Positions 1 to 8,890 of a stretch of 64,000 bases of DNA are shown here, piece after piece. Under the pieces are notes generated by a model. The model ran no database searches, was not told the origin of the DNA, and saw nothing but the letters and a program-made list of their open reading frames with translations. Within the stretch, counting starts at the first letter, position 1. Each line of letters opens with the position of its first letter. This stretch comes from Streptomyces sp. P3. Its GTDB lineage: Bacteria; Actinomycetota; Actinomycetes; Streptomycetales; Streptomycetaceae. Position numbers and translations under genes: made by a program. The DNA is taken from the NCBI RefSeq assembly GCF_003032475.1, contig NZ_CP028369.1, positions 5,642,001 to 5,706,000 on the forward strand, given 5' to 3'.

Positions 1-472
1 GGCGATGGGCTTCGACGGCGGCAAGATGCTCACCCGGGTCGCCCTCGGCGACGCGGCGACACCCTCGGCCCTGGAGAACACCGCCCGGGCGGTCGACGAG
101 CTCAACGACCGCGGCCTGATCGCGATGGTCGAGCCGTTCCTGTCCGAGTGGCGGGACGGGAGGATCCGCAACGACCTGTCCACGGACGCGGTCGTCAAGT
201 CCATCACGATCGCCTCGGGTCTGGGCCGCCGCACCGCCTACACCTGGCTGAAGCTGCCGGTGGTCGAGAACATGGAGCGGGTCCTGGTTTCCTCCACGCT
301 CCCCGCGCTGCTGCTGGGCGGCGAGGTCAAGGACGCCGACGCCGCGTTCGCCTCCTGGGGGAGGGCCCTGAAGCAGCCCACCGCTCAAGGGCTGGTCGTC
401 GGACGGTCCCTGCTGTACCCGTCGAGCGGGGACGTGGCCGGTGCCGTCGACAAGGCGGTGAGCCTGCTGTGA
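1..472 (+). CDS. Cgl0159-like TIM-barrel protein, 3' part
   Basis: This is the 3' end of a gene that begins before the window; about 156 residues are visible up to the TGA at 470-472. The sequence resembles the (beta/alpha)8 aldolase-like proteins named after Cgl0159 of Corynebacterium glutamicum, which sit inside inositol operons. Visible blocks include MVEPFLSEW, a strand-end element seen in class I aldolase-type barrels, and LPALLLGGEV near the barrel C-terminus. Its stop overlaps the GTG of iolB (GTGA), so the two are translationally coupled. The role in inositol breakdown is inferred from position; the substrate is not known from sequence. The missing N-terminus lies upstream of base 1. 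Confidence 0.8.
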   Translation, partial: AMGFDGGKMLTRVALGDAATPSALENTARAVDELNDRGLIAMVEPFLSEWRDGRIRNDLSTDAVVKSITIASGLGRRTAYTWLKLPVVENMERVLVSSTLPALLLGGEVKDADAAFASWGRALKQPTAQGLVVGRSLLYPSSGDVAGAVDKAVSLL

Positions 473-1344
473 TCTCCACGAACCAGTACCACCTGCCGAG
501 GGGCAGTGCCGCCCACGGCCCCTACGACGTGCAGGTCACGCCGGAATCGGCGGGCTGGGCACACTCCGGCCTCAGCATCCTGACCCTGGGGCCGGGCGAG
601 GCGCACACCCTGTCCACCGGAGAGTCCGAGTTCCTGGTGCTGCCGCTGACGGGCTCGTGCACCGTCACCACGGACGGCGGTGTCTTCGCACTCGAAGGCC
701 GCACAGGCGTGTTCGCCTCGGTCACCGACTTCGCGTACCTCCCCCGTGCGTCGGAGGCCACCCTCAGCAGTGCGTTCGGCGGGACGTACGCGCTGCCCAG
801 CGCCCGTACCGAGCGCGGGGGCCTCCCTGCCCGGTACGGGCGCAAGGAGGACGTCCCCGTCGAACTGCGGGGTGCGGGAGCCTGCTCCCGGCAGGTCAAC
901 AACTACTGCCTGCCGGGTGCCTTCGACGCCGAGCAATTGCTCGTGTGCGAGGTGCTGACCCCGGGCGGCAACTGGTCGTCCTATCCTCCGCACAAGCACG
1001 ACGAGGCCCGGCCGGGCGAGGAGTCGGAGCTGGAGGAGATCTACTACTTAGAGGTCTCCGGCGGCGAGAACGGCTTCGGCTACCAGCGCGTCTACGGCAC
1101 CCCCGAGCGCCCCATCGACGTGCTGGCGGAGATCCGCTCCGGCGACACCGTGCTGGTCCCGCACGGGTGGCACGGCCCGTCCGTCGCGGCTCCCGGCTAC
1201 GACCTCTACTACCTCAACGTCATGGCCGGTCCCGGGCAGGACCGCGCCTGGCTGATCTGTGACGACCCCGCGCACGGCTGGGTGCGTTCGACGTGGGACG
1301 CCCAGGACATCGACGACCGGCTGCCCTTCGGAGAGAACCGATGA
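469..1344 (+). CDS. iolB: 5-deoxy-glucuronate isomerase IolB
   Basis: A 291-residue cupin-fold enzyme that converts 5-deoxy-D-glucuronate to 2-deoxy-5-keto-D-gluconate, after the IolD ring-opening step. The GTG at 469 is preferred because it overlaps the preceding stop (GTGA) and gives the usual family length (about 270-300). The C-terminal half carries the metal-binding cupin signature PPHKHDE (His175, His177), followed by an acidic ELEEIYY segment (Glu190 region) and, further on, VPHGWHGPS. Its stop overlaps the ATG of iolD (ATGA at 1341-1344). Cytoplasmic; assignment is secure from motifs and operon position. Confidence 0.95.
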   Translation: MISTNQYHLPRGSAAHGPYDVQVTPESAGWAHSGLSILTLGPGEAHTLSTGESEFLVLPLTGSCTVTTDGGVFALEGRTGVFASVTDFAYLPRASEATLSSAFGGTYALPSARTERGGLPARYGRKEDVPVELRGAGACSRQVNNYCLPGAFDAEQLLVCEVLTPGGNWSSYPPHKHDEARPGEESELEEIYYLEVSGGENGFGYQRVYGTPERPIDVLAEIRSGDTVLVPHGWHGPSVAAPGYDLYYLNVMAGPGQDRAWLICDDPAHGWVRSTWDAQDIDDRLPFGENR

Positions 1345-3218
1345 ACACCGTCCGCCTCACCACCGCGCAGGCCCTGGTGCGCTTCCTGGCCAACCAGTAC
1401 AGCGAGCGCGACGGCCAGGAACACCGTCTGATCCCCGGCGTGTGGGGCATCTTCGGACACGGCAACGTGGCCGGCCTCGGGCAGGCACTGCTCCAGGCCG
1501 CCACCACCGGCGAGGCCGACCTGCCGTACTACCTGGCCCGCAACGAGCAGGGCATGGTGCACGCCTCCGTCGCCTACGCCAAGATGCGCGACCGGCTCGC
1601 CGCGTTCGCCTGCACCGCCTCGACCGGCCCCGGCTCCACCAACATGATCACTGGCGCCGCGCTGGCGACGACCAACCGGCTGCCGGTGCTCCTCCTCCCC
1701 TCGGACATGTTCGCCACCCGCGCCGCCGACCCGGTCCTCCAGCAGCTGGAGGACACCCGCGGAGGGGACGTCACCGTCAACGACGCCTTCCGCGCCGTGT
1801 CGAAGTACTTCGACCGCGTCTCCCGTCCCGAGCAGCTGATCCCGGCCGCGCTGGCCGCGATGCGGGTGCTGACCGACCCGGTCGAGACCGGCGCCGTCAC
1901 CCTCGCGCTGCCGCAGGACGTGCAGGCCGAGGCCCACGACTGGCCGGTGGACTTCTTCCGGCGGCGGGTGTGGCACGTGGGCCGCCCGGTGCCGGAGCCG
2001 GCCGCCGTCGCACGCGCGGCCCGGCTGCTGCGGGGCGCGCGGAAGCCGCTGATCGTGGCGGGCGGCGGCGCCGTCTATTCCGGTGCGGAGACCGCGCTGC
2101 GGGCGTTCGCCGAGTCCACCGGCATCCCCGTCGCCGACACCCACGCCGGCAAGGGCGCGGTGCCGTGGGACCACCCCTGCGCGGTCGGCGGCATCGGCTC
2201 GACCGGCTCCTACGCGGCCGACGAACTGGCGAGGGAGGCGGACGTGGTGCTGGGCATCGGCACCCGCTACTCCGACTTCACCACCGCCAGCCACACCGTC
2301 TTCGGCAACCCGGACGTCGCCTTCGTCAACCTCAACGTCGCCCGCCTGGACGCCGTCAAGCACTCCGCCGAGCCGCTGGTGGCCGACGCCCGCCTGGGCG
2401 TCCAGGCCCTCGCCGAGGCCCTGGACGGCTGGGAGGCGGACCCGTCGTACCGGGTGAGGACCCGCGAACTCATCGCCCGCACAAGGGAGATCGAGGAGCG
2501 GTGCTTCACCGCCGGCCACGGTCCGCTGCCGGCCCAGACCGAGATCCTCGGCGCCCTCAACGACGTCCTGGACGACCGCGCGGTGGTCATCAACGCGGCC
2601 GGTTCGATGCCGGGCGACCTGCAGCAGCTGTGGCGGGCCCGGGACCCGAAGGCCTACCACGTGGAGTACGCCTACTCCTGCATGGGCTACGAGGTCGCCG
2701 CCGGCGTCGGCGTGAAGATGGCCGACCCGTCCCGCGAGGTCGTCGTGCTCGTGGGCGACGGCTCGTACCTGATGATGGCCCAGGAGATCGCCACCATGGT
2801 CTCCGAGGGACTGAAGGTCGTCGTCGTCCTCGTCCAGAACCATGGCTTCGCCTCCATCGGCGCCCTGTCGGAGTCACTGGGTTCGCAGCGCTTCGGCACC
2901 AAGTACCGCTATCGAGACGGCGATTCGGGCCTCCTGGACGGCGACGTCCTGCCGGTCGACCTCGCCGCCAACGCCGCCAGCCTCGGCGCGGAGGTGCTGC
3001 ACGCCACCACCGTCGACGAGTTCCGCTCGGCGATGGAGAAGGCGAAGTCCGCCACCCGCACCACCGTCGTCCACGTCGAGACCGACCTGTACGGCCCCAA
3101 CCCGCCCGGCCACGGCTGGTGGGACGTGCCCGTGAGCGAGGTCTCCGCCCTGGAGTCCACCCGGGCCGCCTATGCCACGTACGCCGCCCACAAGCACCAC
3201 CAGCGCCACTACCTCTAA
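1341..3218 (+). CDS. iolD: 3D-trihydroxycyclohexane-1,2-dione hydrolase IolD
   Basis: A 625-residue thiamine-diphosphate enzyme that hydrolyses the ring of 3D-(3,5/4)-trihydroxycyclohexane-1,2-dione to 5-deoxyglucuronate. It has the acetolactate-synthase-like three-domain layout. The N-terminal PYR domain contains LARNEQGMVHA with the catalytic-type Glu. The middle domain contains ARKPLIVAGGGAVYSGA. The C-terminal PP domain has the GDG motif (residues 472-474) and QNHGF about 25 residues later. The ATG at 1341 overlaps the iolB stop and gives the normal length. A longer in-frame start at 1293 lies inside iolB and is rejected. Confidence 0.96.
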   Translation: MNTVRLTTAQALVRFLANQYSERDGQEHRLIPGVWGIFGHGNVAGLGQALLQAATTGEADLPYYLARNEQGMVHASVAYAKMRDRLAAFACTASTGPGSTNMITGAALATTNRLPVLLLPSDMFATRAADPVLQQLEDTRGGDVTVNDAFRAVSKYFDRVSRPEQLIPAALAAMRVLTDPVETGAVTLALPQDVQAEAHDWPVDFFRRRVWHVGRPVPEPAAVARAARLLRGARKPLIVAGGGAVYSGAETALRAFAESTGIPVADTHAGKGAVPWDHPCAVGGIGSTGSYAADELAREADVVLGIGTRYSDFTTASHTVFGNPDVAFVNLNVARLDAVKHSAEPLVADARLGVQALAEALDGWEADPSYRVRTRELIARTREIEERCFTAGHGPLPAQTEILGALNDVLDDRAVVINAAGSMPGDLQQLWRARDPKAYHVEYAYSCMGYEVAAGVGVKMADPSREVVVLVGDGSYLMMAQEIATMVSEGLKVVVVLVQNHGFASIGALSESLGSQRFGTKYRYRDGDSGLLDGDVLPVDLAANAASLGAEVLHATTVDEFRSAMEKAKSATRTTVVHVETDLYGPNPPGHGWWDVPVSEVSALESTRAAYATYAAHKHHQRHYL

Positions 3219-3231
3219 GGACACCGCTGTC

Positions 3232-4728
3232 GTGAACACCATTCCCCACTGGATCAACGGCTCCCCGACCGAGGGCTCCGCCACCGTCACCCAGCCGGTG
3301 TACAACCCGGCCACCGGCGCCGAGCGGGCGCGTGTCGTCCTGGGCGGCGGCGCGGACGTGGACGCCGCAGTGCAGGCCGCCTCCGCTGCCTTCGAGACCT
3401 GGTCGGAGTCCTCCCTCACCACGCGCACACAGGTGATGTTCGCCTTCCGCCAGCTGCTCGTGGAGCACGAGGAGGAACTGGGCCGGATCATCTCCGCCGA
3501 GCACGGCAAGACCGTCGACGACGCCCGCGGCGAGATCACCCGCGGCCGTGAGGTCGTCGAGTTCGCCTGCGGGCTCGGCGACGTCCTCAAGGGCGACTTC
3601 TCCGACCAGGTCTCCCGCGGCGTGGACGTGCACAGCTTCCGCCAGCCGCTGGGCGTCGTCGCCGGCATCACGCCGTTCAACTTCCCCGCGATGGTTCCGC
3701 TCTGGATGCACCCCATCGCGATCGCCACCGGCAACACCTTCGTCCTCAAGCCGTCCGAGCGCGACCCGTCCGCCGCCAACTTCGTCGCCGAGCTGTACAG
3801 GAAGGCGGGCCTGCCCGACGGCGTCTTCAACGTCGTCCACGGCGGCAAGGACGCGGTCGACGCCCTCCTCGCCCACCCCGACGTCGAGGCCGTCTCCTTC
3901 GTCGGCTCCACCCCCGTCGCCCGGTACGTCCACGAGCGGGCCACCGCCACCGGCAAGCGGGTCCAGGCGCTGGGCGGCGCGAAGAACCACGCCGTCGTCC
4001 TGCCCGACGCCGACCTGGAGTTCGCCGCCAACCACATCACCGCCGGCGCCTACGGGTCCGCGGGCGAACGCTGCATGGCCCTCTCCGTCGCCGTCGCGGT
4101 CGGCGAGGCGGCCGACGCTCTGGTGGAGGTGCTGGAACGCAAGGCCCGCGAGGTCAAGGTCGGTCCCGGCGACGTCCCCGGCACGGAGATGGGCCCGCTG
4201 GTCACCAGGGTCGCCCAGGAGCGGGTGGAGAACGCCGTCGGCGCCGCCGCCGCGCAGGGCGCCGCCGTCGTCGTCGACGGCCGCGGTCTGAAGGTCGCCG
4301 GCCACGAGGACGGCTTCTTCACCGGCCCGTCCCTGCTCGACCACGTCACCACCGAGATGGAGGCGTACCGGCAGGAGCTGTTCGGCCCGGTACTGGCGGT
4401 CGTCCGCGTCGACACCCTCGACCAGGCCATCGACGTCATCAACGCCAACCCCTACGGCAACGGCACCGCCGTCTTCACCGCCTCCGGTGAGGCCGCGCGC
4501 CGGTTCCAGCGATCCGTCAAGGTCGGGATGATCGGCGTCAACGTCCCCGTGCCGGTGCCGATGTCGTACTACTCCTTCGGCGGCTGGAAGGACTCCCTCA
4601 TCGGCGACTCGCCGATCCACGGCCCCGAGGGCATCCGCTTCTACACCCGCCCCAAGGTCGTCACCTCTCGCTGGCCCCGGCAGAACCACCACGTCGCCGC
4701 CGGATTCACCTTCCCCACTTCCGACTGA
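3232..4728 (+). CDS. mmsA: Methylmalonate/malonate-semialdehyde dehydrogenase (CoA-acylating)
   Basis: A 498-residue NAD-dependent aldehyde dehydrogenase that turns malonate semialdehyde from inositol, or methylmalonate semialdehyde from valine, into acetyl-CoA or propionyl-CoA with loss of CO2. Family features are TPFNFPAMVPLW in the NAD-binding domain, LGGAKNHAVV (the MMSDH variant of the catalytic Glu region, with Asn) and the nucleophile Cys281 in GERCMA. The GTG at 3232 follows an AAGGA site at about 3216 and matches the family N-terminus IPHWINGSP. It is the iolA equivalent, 13 bp after iolD. It could also serve valine catabolism. Confidence 0.95.
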   Translation: MNTIPHWINGSPTEGSATVTQPVYNPATGAERARVVLGGGADVDAAVQAASAAFETWSESSLTTRTQVMFAFRQLLVEHEEELGRIISAEHGKTVDDARGEITRGREVVEFACGLGDVLKGDFSDQVSRGVDVHSFRQPLGVVAGITPFNFPAMVPLWMHPIAIATGNTFVLKPSERDPSAANFVAELYRKAGLPDGVFNVVHGGKDAVDALLAHPDVEAVSFVGSTPVARYVHERATATGKRVQALGGAKNHAVVLPDADLEFAANHITAGAYGSAGERCMALSVAVAVGEAADALVEVLERKAREVKVGPGDVPGTEMGPLVTRVAQERVENAVGAAAAQGAAVVVDGRGLKVAGHEDGFFTGPSLLDHVTTEMEAYRQELFGPVLAVVRVDTLDQAIDVINANPYGNGTAVFTASGEAARRFQRSVKVGMIGVNVPVPVPMSYYSFGGWKDSLIGDSPIHGPEGIRFYTRPKVVTSRWPRQNHHVAAGFTFPTSD

Positions 4729-4760
4729 CACCCTCGTCCCGTCTCCCCTAAGGACACGCC

Positions 4761-5711
4761 ATGGCAACGGCGCCATCCCCCCTCCGCACCGTCGCGGGCA
4801 ACCTCTGCCTGGGCTCCGCCCCCGACTCCTGGGGCGTCTGGTTCCCCGAGGACGAGCACCAGGTGCCGTACACCCGGTTCCTCGACGAACTCGCGCAGGC
4901 CGGCTACCAGTGGCTGGAGCTGGGCCCGTACGGCTACCTCCCGACCGACCCGCAGCGCCTGAAGGAGGAACTCGACGCGCGCGGCCTGAAGGTCTCCGGC
5001 GGCACCGCGTTCGGCGCGCTGCACCGGCCGGAGGCGTGGGACGAGATGCTCGCCCACGTCCGGCAGGTCGCCGAGCTGACCGCGGCGGCCGGCGCGCACC
5101 ACCTGGTCCTCATCCCGCCCATGTACCGGGACGAGAAGACCGGTGACTTCACCGAGTCGCCCGAGCTGACCGCGGCGCAGTGGGAGGGCTTCGGCAGGGC
5201 CGCGGACCGGCTCGGCCGGCTGCTGCTCGACGAGTACGACATCCGTCTGGTCGTCCACCCGCACGCGGACAGCCACATCCAGACCCAGCCGGAGATCGAG
5301 CGGCTGCTCAACGAGTCCGACTCCCGCTGGACCAACCTGTGCCTGGACACCGGGCACGTGGCCTACGGCGGCGGCGACAACCTCGACCTGATCCGCCGCT
5401 TCGGCGAGCGCGTCGGCTACGTCCACATCAAGCAGATGGACCCCGAGATCCTCGCCCAAGTGGCGCAGGAGAAGCTGTCGTTCGGGGAGGCCGTCAAGCG
5501 CGGGGTGTGCGTGTCGCCGCCCGCCGGGGTGCCCAGGCCCGCCGATGTGGTGACCGAACTGGCCAAGCTGGACGCCGAGTTGTTCGTCATCGTCGAGCAG
5601 GACCTGTACCCGTGCGCGCCCGAGGTGCCGCTGCCCATCGCGGTGAACACCCGTGAGCACCTGGCCGGCTGTGGTCTGGCCGGGACCCGGCGCCCCGGCG
5701 CCCGCCGGTAG
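4761..5711 (+). CDS. iolE: Inosose dehydratase-like TIM barrel IolE
   Basis: A 316-residue xylose-isomerase-like barrel, assigned as the enzyme that dehydrates 2-keto-myo-inositol to the diketone used by IolD. Motifs typical of the IolE branch are CLGSAPDSWGVWFPED at the N-terminus (part of the active site), VVHPHADSHIQT, CLDTGHVAYGGGD and YVHIKQMDP, which supply the metal-binding His/Asp/Glu set. The ATG follows TAAGGACACGCC, a good ribosome site. It is preceded by mmsA and followed by a possible small ORF and iolG. The family call is firm; the exact substrate is inferred from the operon. Confidence 0.88.
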   Translation: MATAPSPLRTVAGNLCLGSAPDSWGVWFPEDEHQVPYTRFLDELAQAGYQWLELGPYGYLPTDPQRLKEELDARGLKVSGGTAFGALHRPEAWDEMLAHVRQVAELTAAAGAHHLVLIPPMYRDEKTGDFTESPELTAAQWEGFGRAADRLGRLLLDEYDIRLVVHPHADSHIQTQPEIERLLNESDSRWTNLCLDTGHVAYGGGDNLDLIRRFGERVGYVHIKQMDPEILAQVAQEKLSFGEAVKRGVCVSPPAGVPRPADVVTELAKLDAELFVIVEQDLYPCAPEVPLPIAVNTREHLAGCGLAGTRRPGARR

Positions 5712-5720
5712 GAGGCAGCC

Positions 5721-5840
5721 ATGGATGTCAGGGACGGCACCCCCGCGCCCACGGCTCACCTTCGTCAGGCTCTACGTCCCCGGGACGAAGGGCCGCTCCC
5801 TGGAAACCCCGAAGCCGAACTCCGGGCGTGCCTCTCCTAG
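5721..5840 (+). CDS. Possible 39-residue ORF in iol operon
   Basis: Between iolE and iolG lies an ATG-started reading frame of 39 codons ending in TAG. A strong AGGAGG stands directly in front (5710-5715, five bases before ATG). It begins right after the iolE stop and ends 22 bp before iolG. The peptide is hydrophilic (start MDVRDGTPAP, end ELRACLS) with no domain I recognise. It could be a real small protein, a translational spacer that couples iolE to iolG, or the stub of a deleted gene. The ribosome site is the main argument for translation; codon bias alone does not decide. Confidence 0.35.
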   Translation: MDVRDGTPAPTAHLRQALRPRDEGPLPGNPEAELRACLS

Positions 5841-5862
5841 TTCTCCCCTGAAGGAATGACCA

Positions 5863-6879
5863 ATGACTGTACGCATAGGGGTCATCGGCGCCGGCTGGAT
5901 CGGCCACGAGCACATCCGCCGCCTCACCCACACCGTCACCGGCGCCCGCGTCACCGCCGTCACCGACATCGACGTCGCCCGCGCCGAGGAGGCGGCCACG
6001 CCGGTCGGCGCGCGGGTCCTGCCCGACGGCGCCGCGGTGATCGCGGCGGACGACGTGGACGCCGTTCTCGTGACGTCGTGGGGGCCCACGCACGCCGAGC
6101 ACGTCCTGAACGCGATCGCCGCCGGCAAGCCGGTCTTCTGCGAGAAGCCGCTTGCCACCACCTCCGAGGACTGCCTGAAGATCATCGAGGCGGAGACGGC
6201 GCACGGGCGCCGCCTGGTCCAGGTCGGCTTCATGCGCCGCTACGACGCCGGCTACCGCCAGATGAAGCAGGTCATCGACTCCGGCCGCATCGGCGAACCG
6301 CTGATCGTGCACTGCGCGCACCGCAATCCGACGGTTCCGGAGTCGTACACCTCCGCGATGGCCGCCCTGGACACGGCGGTGCACGAGGTGGACGTGCTGC
6401 GCTGGCTGCTGGACGACGAGATCGTCTCCACGCAGGTGGTGACCCCGCGTCCCACCAGCAAGCGGTTCGCGCACCTCAAGGACCCGCAGATCATGCTCTT
6501 CGAGACGTCCAAGGGCGTCCGCATCGATCTTGAGGTCTTCGTCAACTGCCGGTACGGCTACGACATCCAGTGCGAGGCCGTCGGTGAGGAGGGCCTGGTT
6601 AGGCTGCCCGACCCGGCCGCGGTGGGGGTGCGCACGGCGGCCCGGCACAGCACGGAGGTGCTGACGGACTGGGTGGGCCGTTTCGCGGACGCCTTCGACA
6701 CCGAGTTCCGCGAGTGGATCGCGGGCGTCGCCGCCGGCGCGGAGCCCACCGGCCCGTCAGCGTGGGACGGCTACGCCGCCACCGTCATCACCGCCTCGAC
6801 CGTCGAGGCCCTGGAGACGGGCCGCGTCGTCGCCACCGACCTCAAGCCCCGCCCGACCCTCTACGGAGGCACCGCATGA
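5863..6879 (+). CDS. iolG: Inositol 2-dehydrogenase IolG (Gfo/Idh/MocA)
   Basis: A 338-residue NAD-dependent dehydrogenase that oxidises myo-inositol (or scyllo-inositol) to inosose, the first pathway step. It starts with the Rossmann motif GVIGAGWIG. It has the family CEKPL loop with catalytic-type Lys95, then [10 protein letters not shown] and the [10 protein letters not shown] segment with His174 and Asp177, the usual proton-transfer pair. AAGGA at 5849-5853 precedes the ATG. Its stop overlaps the next ATG (ATGA). The isomer preference cannot be read from sequence. Confidence 0.93.
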   Translation: MTVRIGVIGAGWIGHEHIRRLTHTVTGARVTAVTDIDVARAEEAATPVGARVLPDGAAVIAADDVDAVLVTSWGPTHAEHVLNAIAAGKPVFCEKPLATTSEDCLKIIEAETAHGRRLVQVGFMRRYDAGYRQMKQVIDSGRIGEPLIVHCAHRNPTVPESYTSAMAALDTAVHEVDVLRWLLDDEIVSTQVVTPRPTSKRFAHLKDPQIMLFETSKGVRIDLEVFVNCRYGYDIQCEAVGEEGLVRLPDPAAVGVRTAARHSTEVLTDWVGRFADAFDTEFREWIAGVAAGAEPTGPSAWDGYAATVITASTVEALETGRVVATDLKPRPTLYGGTA

Positions 6880-7742
6880 AGATCGCCCTCGACCCGTACA
6901 TGTTCCGCGCGCTGCCGATCGACGAGATGGTGCGAACGGTCGCCGAACTCGGCTACGAGTACATCGAGTTGTCGCCGCGCGACGACTTCATGCCGTTCTT
7001 CCTGCATCCGCGGGCGGACCACGGGCGCATCGCCGAGCTGAAGGCCGCCCTGCGTAGGCACGGCGTCCAGCTGGCTTCCGTGCTGCCCCTGTACAAGTGG
7101 TCCTCGCCGGACGAGACGGAACGGCAGGCCGCGGTCCGCTACTGGAAGCGGATGATCGAGATCACCGCCGACCTCGAATGCCCGCTGATGAACTCGGAGT
7201 TCAACGGCCGCCCCGAGCGTGCCGCCGAGAGCGAGGCGGCGTTCTGGCGCTCCCTGGAGGAGTTGCTCCCCGTCTTCGAGCGGCAGGGCATCGCTCTGAA
7301 CCTGGAGGCGCACCCGGACGACTTCTGCGAGGAGAACGCCCCCGCCGTCGACCTGGTCCGCGCGATCGACAAGCCCTGGGTCAACTACCTGTACTGCGCC
7401 CCGCACGCCTTCCACCTCTCCGGGGCGGATCCGACGGCGGACATCGCGGCGATGATGCGGTACGCGGGCGACAAGCTCCAGCACGTCCACATCGCCGACT
7501 CCTTCAACCACAAGGGCTCCAGCGGGCTCCGCTACATCCTCAACCCGCCCGGCACGACCGCCCGCATCCACCAGCACCTGGACATCGGCCAGGGCGAAGT
7601 CGACTGGGACGCCTTCTTCGGCACCCTGCGCGAGCTGGACTTCGACGGTGTCGCCACGGCCTGCGTCTTCGCCTGGGAGGAACGCGCCAAGGAGTCCTCG
7701 GCGTTCATGCTCGACCGCATCACCAAGGAGCTCGCCTCGTAG
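6876..7742 (+). CDS. iolH: Sugar phosphate isomerase/epimerase-like protein IolH
   Basis: A 288-residue xylose-isomerase-like TIM barrel, last gene of the inositol operon. It carries [25 protein letters not shown] and [12 protein letters not shown], the ordered Glu/Asp/His metal-ligand segments of the fold, and ends in a [13 protein letters not shown] block. C. glutamicum has an IolH of this family right after iolG, and the same order holds here. ATG is taken at 6876 because it overlaps the iolG stop. The reaction (isomerase, epimerase or dehydratase) is uncertain. The operon appears to end at the hairpin just downstream. Confidence 0.8.
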   Translation: MKIALDPYMFRALPIDEMVRTVAELGYEYIELSPRDDFMPFFLHPRADHGRIAELKAALRRHGVQLASVLPLYKWSSPDETERQAAVRYWKRMIEITADLECPLMNSEFNGRPERAAESEAAFWRSLEELLPVFERQGIALNLEAHPDDFCEENAPAVDLVRAIDKPWVNYLYCAPHAFHLSGADPTADIAAMMRYAGDKLQHVHIADSFNHKGSSGLRYILNPPGTTARIHQHLDIGQGEVDWDAFFGTLRELDFDGVATACVFAWEERAKESSAFMLDRITKELAS

Positions 7743-7761
7743 CGGGCAGTTCATGGACGCA

Positions 7762-7789
7762 GCCCCGTGGGATGTCACGCCCGCGGGGC
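7762..7789 (+). terminator. Hairpin after inositol operon
   Basis: An inverted repeat 20 bp after the iolH stop: GCCCCGTGGG pairs with CCCGCGGGGC around an 8-base loop, a 10-bp stem with one G-U wobble. No run of T follows, as is usual in Streptomyces. It plausibly ends the iol transcript. Confidence 0.6.
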
Positions 7790-8135
7790 CGCCGTCGCCA
7801 GCGGTTCGACGAGCGCGGAGTTGTTCGTCGTTCGGTACGAGACACGCACCTATACGGGGGAGGAGCTGCAGTCACCGACGGAGCGCCGCTGCGGCTACCG
7901 GCACCCGGGCGCGTATGGCGGGTTGATGCAGTTGCGTGGCGGTAAGTCATCACACCTCTTGAGGCGGACCCGGATGTCGCCGGGCGCACAGGTGTGGTGT
8001 GCGAAGGGCCGGATCGGCTCTCCAGGCCCGAGTTGGAGCCTCTGCGCTTGTGGCGCATGCACTGGTGGGAGGCGATGGCATCGCCGCCTTGCGGGTGTCG
8101 GTGGCCGTGATCGCACGGGAATAGCGCGGCAGGCA

Positions 8136-8163
8136 TTGACGACTGCGATGGGATGTCTATCAT
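8136..8163 (+). promoter_or_regulatory. Sigma-70-like promoter candidate
   Basis: TTGACG at 8136-8141 and TATCAT at 8158-8163 are separated by 16 bases, close to the HrdB consensus. Transcription would start near 8170 and run into the esterase remnant and perhaps the intact esterase at 8891. Seen by pattern only. Confidence 0.4.
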
Positions 8164-8380
8164 CCAGAGAGTCGAATTGACGACCTGGGCTCGGAATATC
8201 GAACGTGCGGTAAGAGTCCGGGGCACCCACCGCTCCGGCTCTCGCGCGGCAACGCAAGCGACGGCTCCCCCACCGCACCCGTACGGTCCGTACCGGTAAG
8301 GCCCTTGCTTCCCCGCCGGCGAGCACGACCGGTGTCTCCTGACGTGCTGGCAAGGCCGTTGACCAGCCTTGGAGTTCGGC

Positions 8381-8833
8381 ATGTCTCCAGTCTCCGCACG
8401 CAGACGCCCGTTCGTGCCGCGCACCCCCTTCCGCGCGGGCACGAGCTGCGTCATCACCTGGGTGTACGACCAGTCACGGCAACCACTCCAGTCCGGGGGA
8501 CAGCTGAGCGGCTGCGGCGGCGGCTCCCAGCCCCTCGCCTACCTCGGCATCCACGGTATCCGCGACAAGGTTCTGGGCGTCTCCGGCGGACGCGGCCTGC
8601 GCGACCGGTTCGTCCGCAACAACGGCTGCGCCGCCCAGAACCCGCCCGATCCCGCACAGGGCAGCCGGACCCACGGCATCACCACCTACGCCGGATGCTC
8701 CGCCGGACATCCCGTGGAGTGGGCCGCGTTCGACGAGGGCCACATCGCCGCACCACAGGACGGCGCCGGCGGCGACAGCGGCTCCAGGACCTGGGCGCCG
8801 GCCGAAGTCTGGAAGTTCTTCACACAGTTCTGA
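8381..8833 (+). pseudogene. C-terminal remnant of CE1 esterase
   Basis: About 150 codons matching the C-terminal half of secreted CE1 esterases of the feruloyl/acetylxylan esterase and PHB-depolymerase group. Visible parts are YLGIHGIRDKVLGVSGGR (region of the acid residue), a disulfide-type pair of Cys around NNGC and YAGC, WAAFDEGH with the catalytic His, and the usual end WKFFTQF. The N-terminal half with the GxSxG nucleophile is missing. In its place is a short unrelated stretch from ATG 8381. It cannot be a working hydrolase. It lies 57 bp before an intact CE1 gene on the same strand. Confidence 0.75.
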
Positions 8834-8890
8834 GGCACCTCATCCCCTCGTACCGGGTGAGACAGACCCCACCATCCAAGGAGCTCGTTC

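Larger units (their letters stand above)
7743..8380. other. Gene-free stretch before esterase remnant
   Basis: About 640 bases with no convincing gene on either strand. Open frames exist but have no recognisable protein, ribosome site or Streptomyces-like codon pattern. It holds the iol hairpin at its left end and one good sigma-70-like promoter (8136-8163) pointing to the esterase remnant. Confidence 0.5.

Noticed and set aside
1209-4776. Very long leftward open frames opposite iolD and mmsA
   Set aside because: They are Gly/Val/Asp/Arg-rich mirror frames produced by GC-rich third positions of the real genes; no motif, no ribosome site.
7767-8180. Possible 137-codon gene after the inositol operon
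   Set aside because: No ribosome site, no family resemblance and poor codon pattern; begins inside the terminator hairpin.
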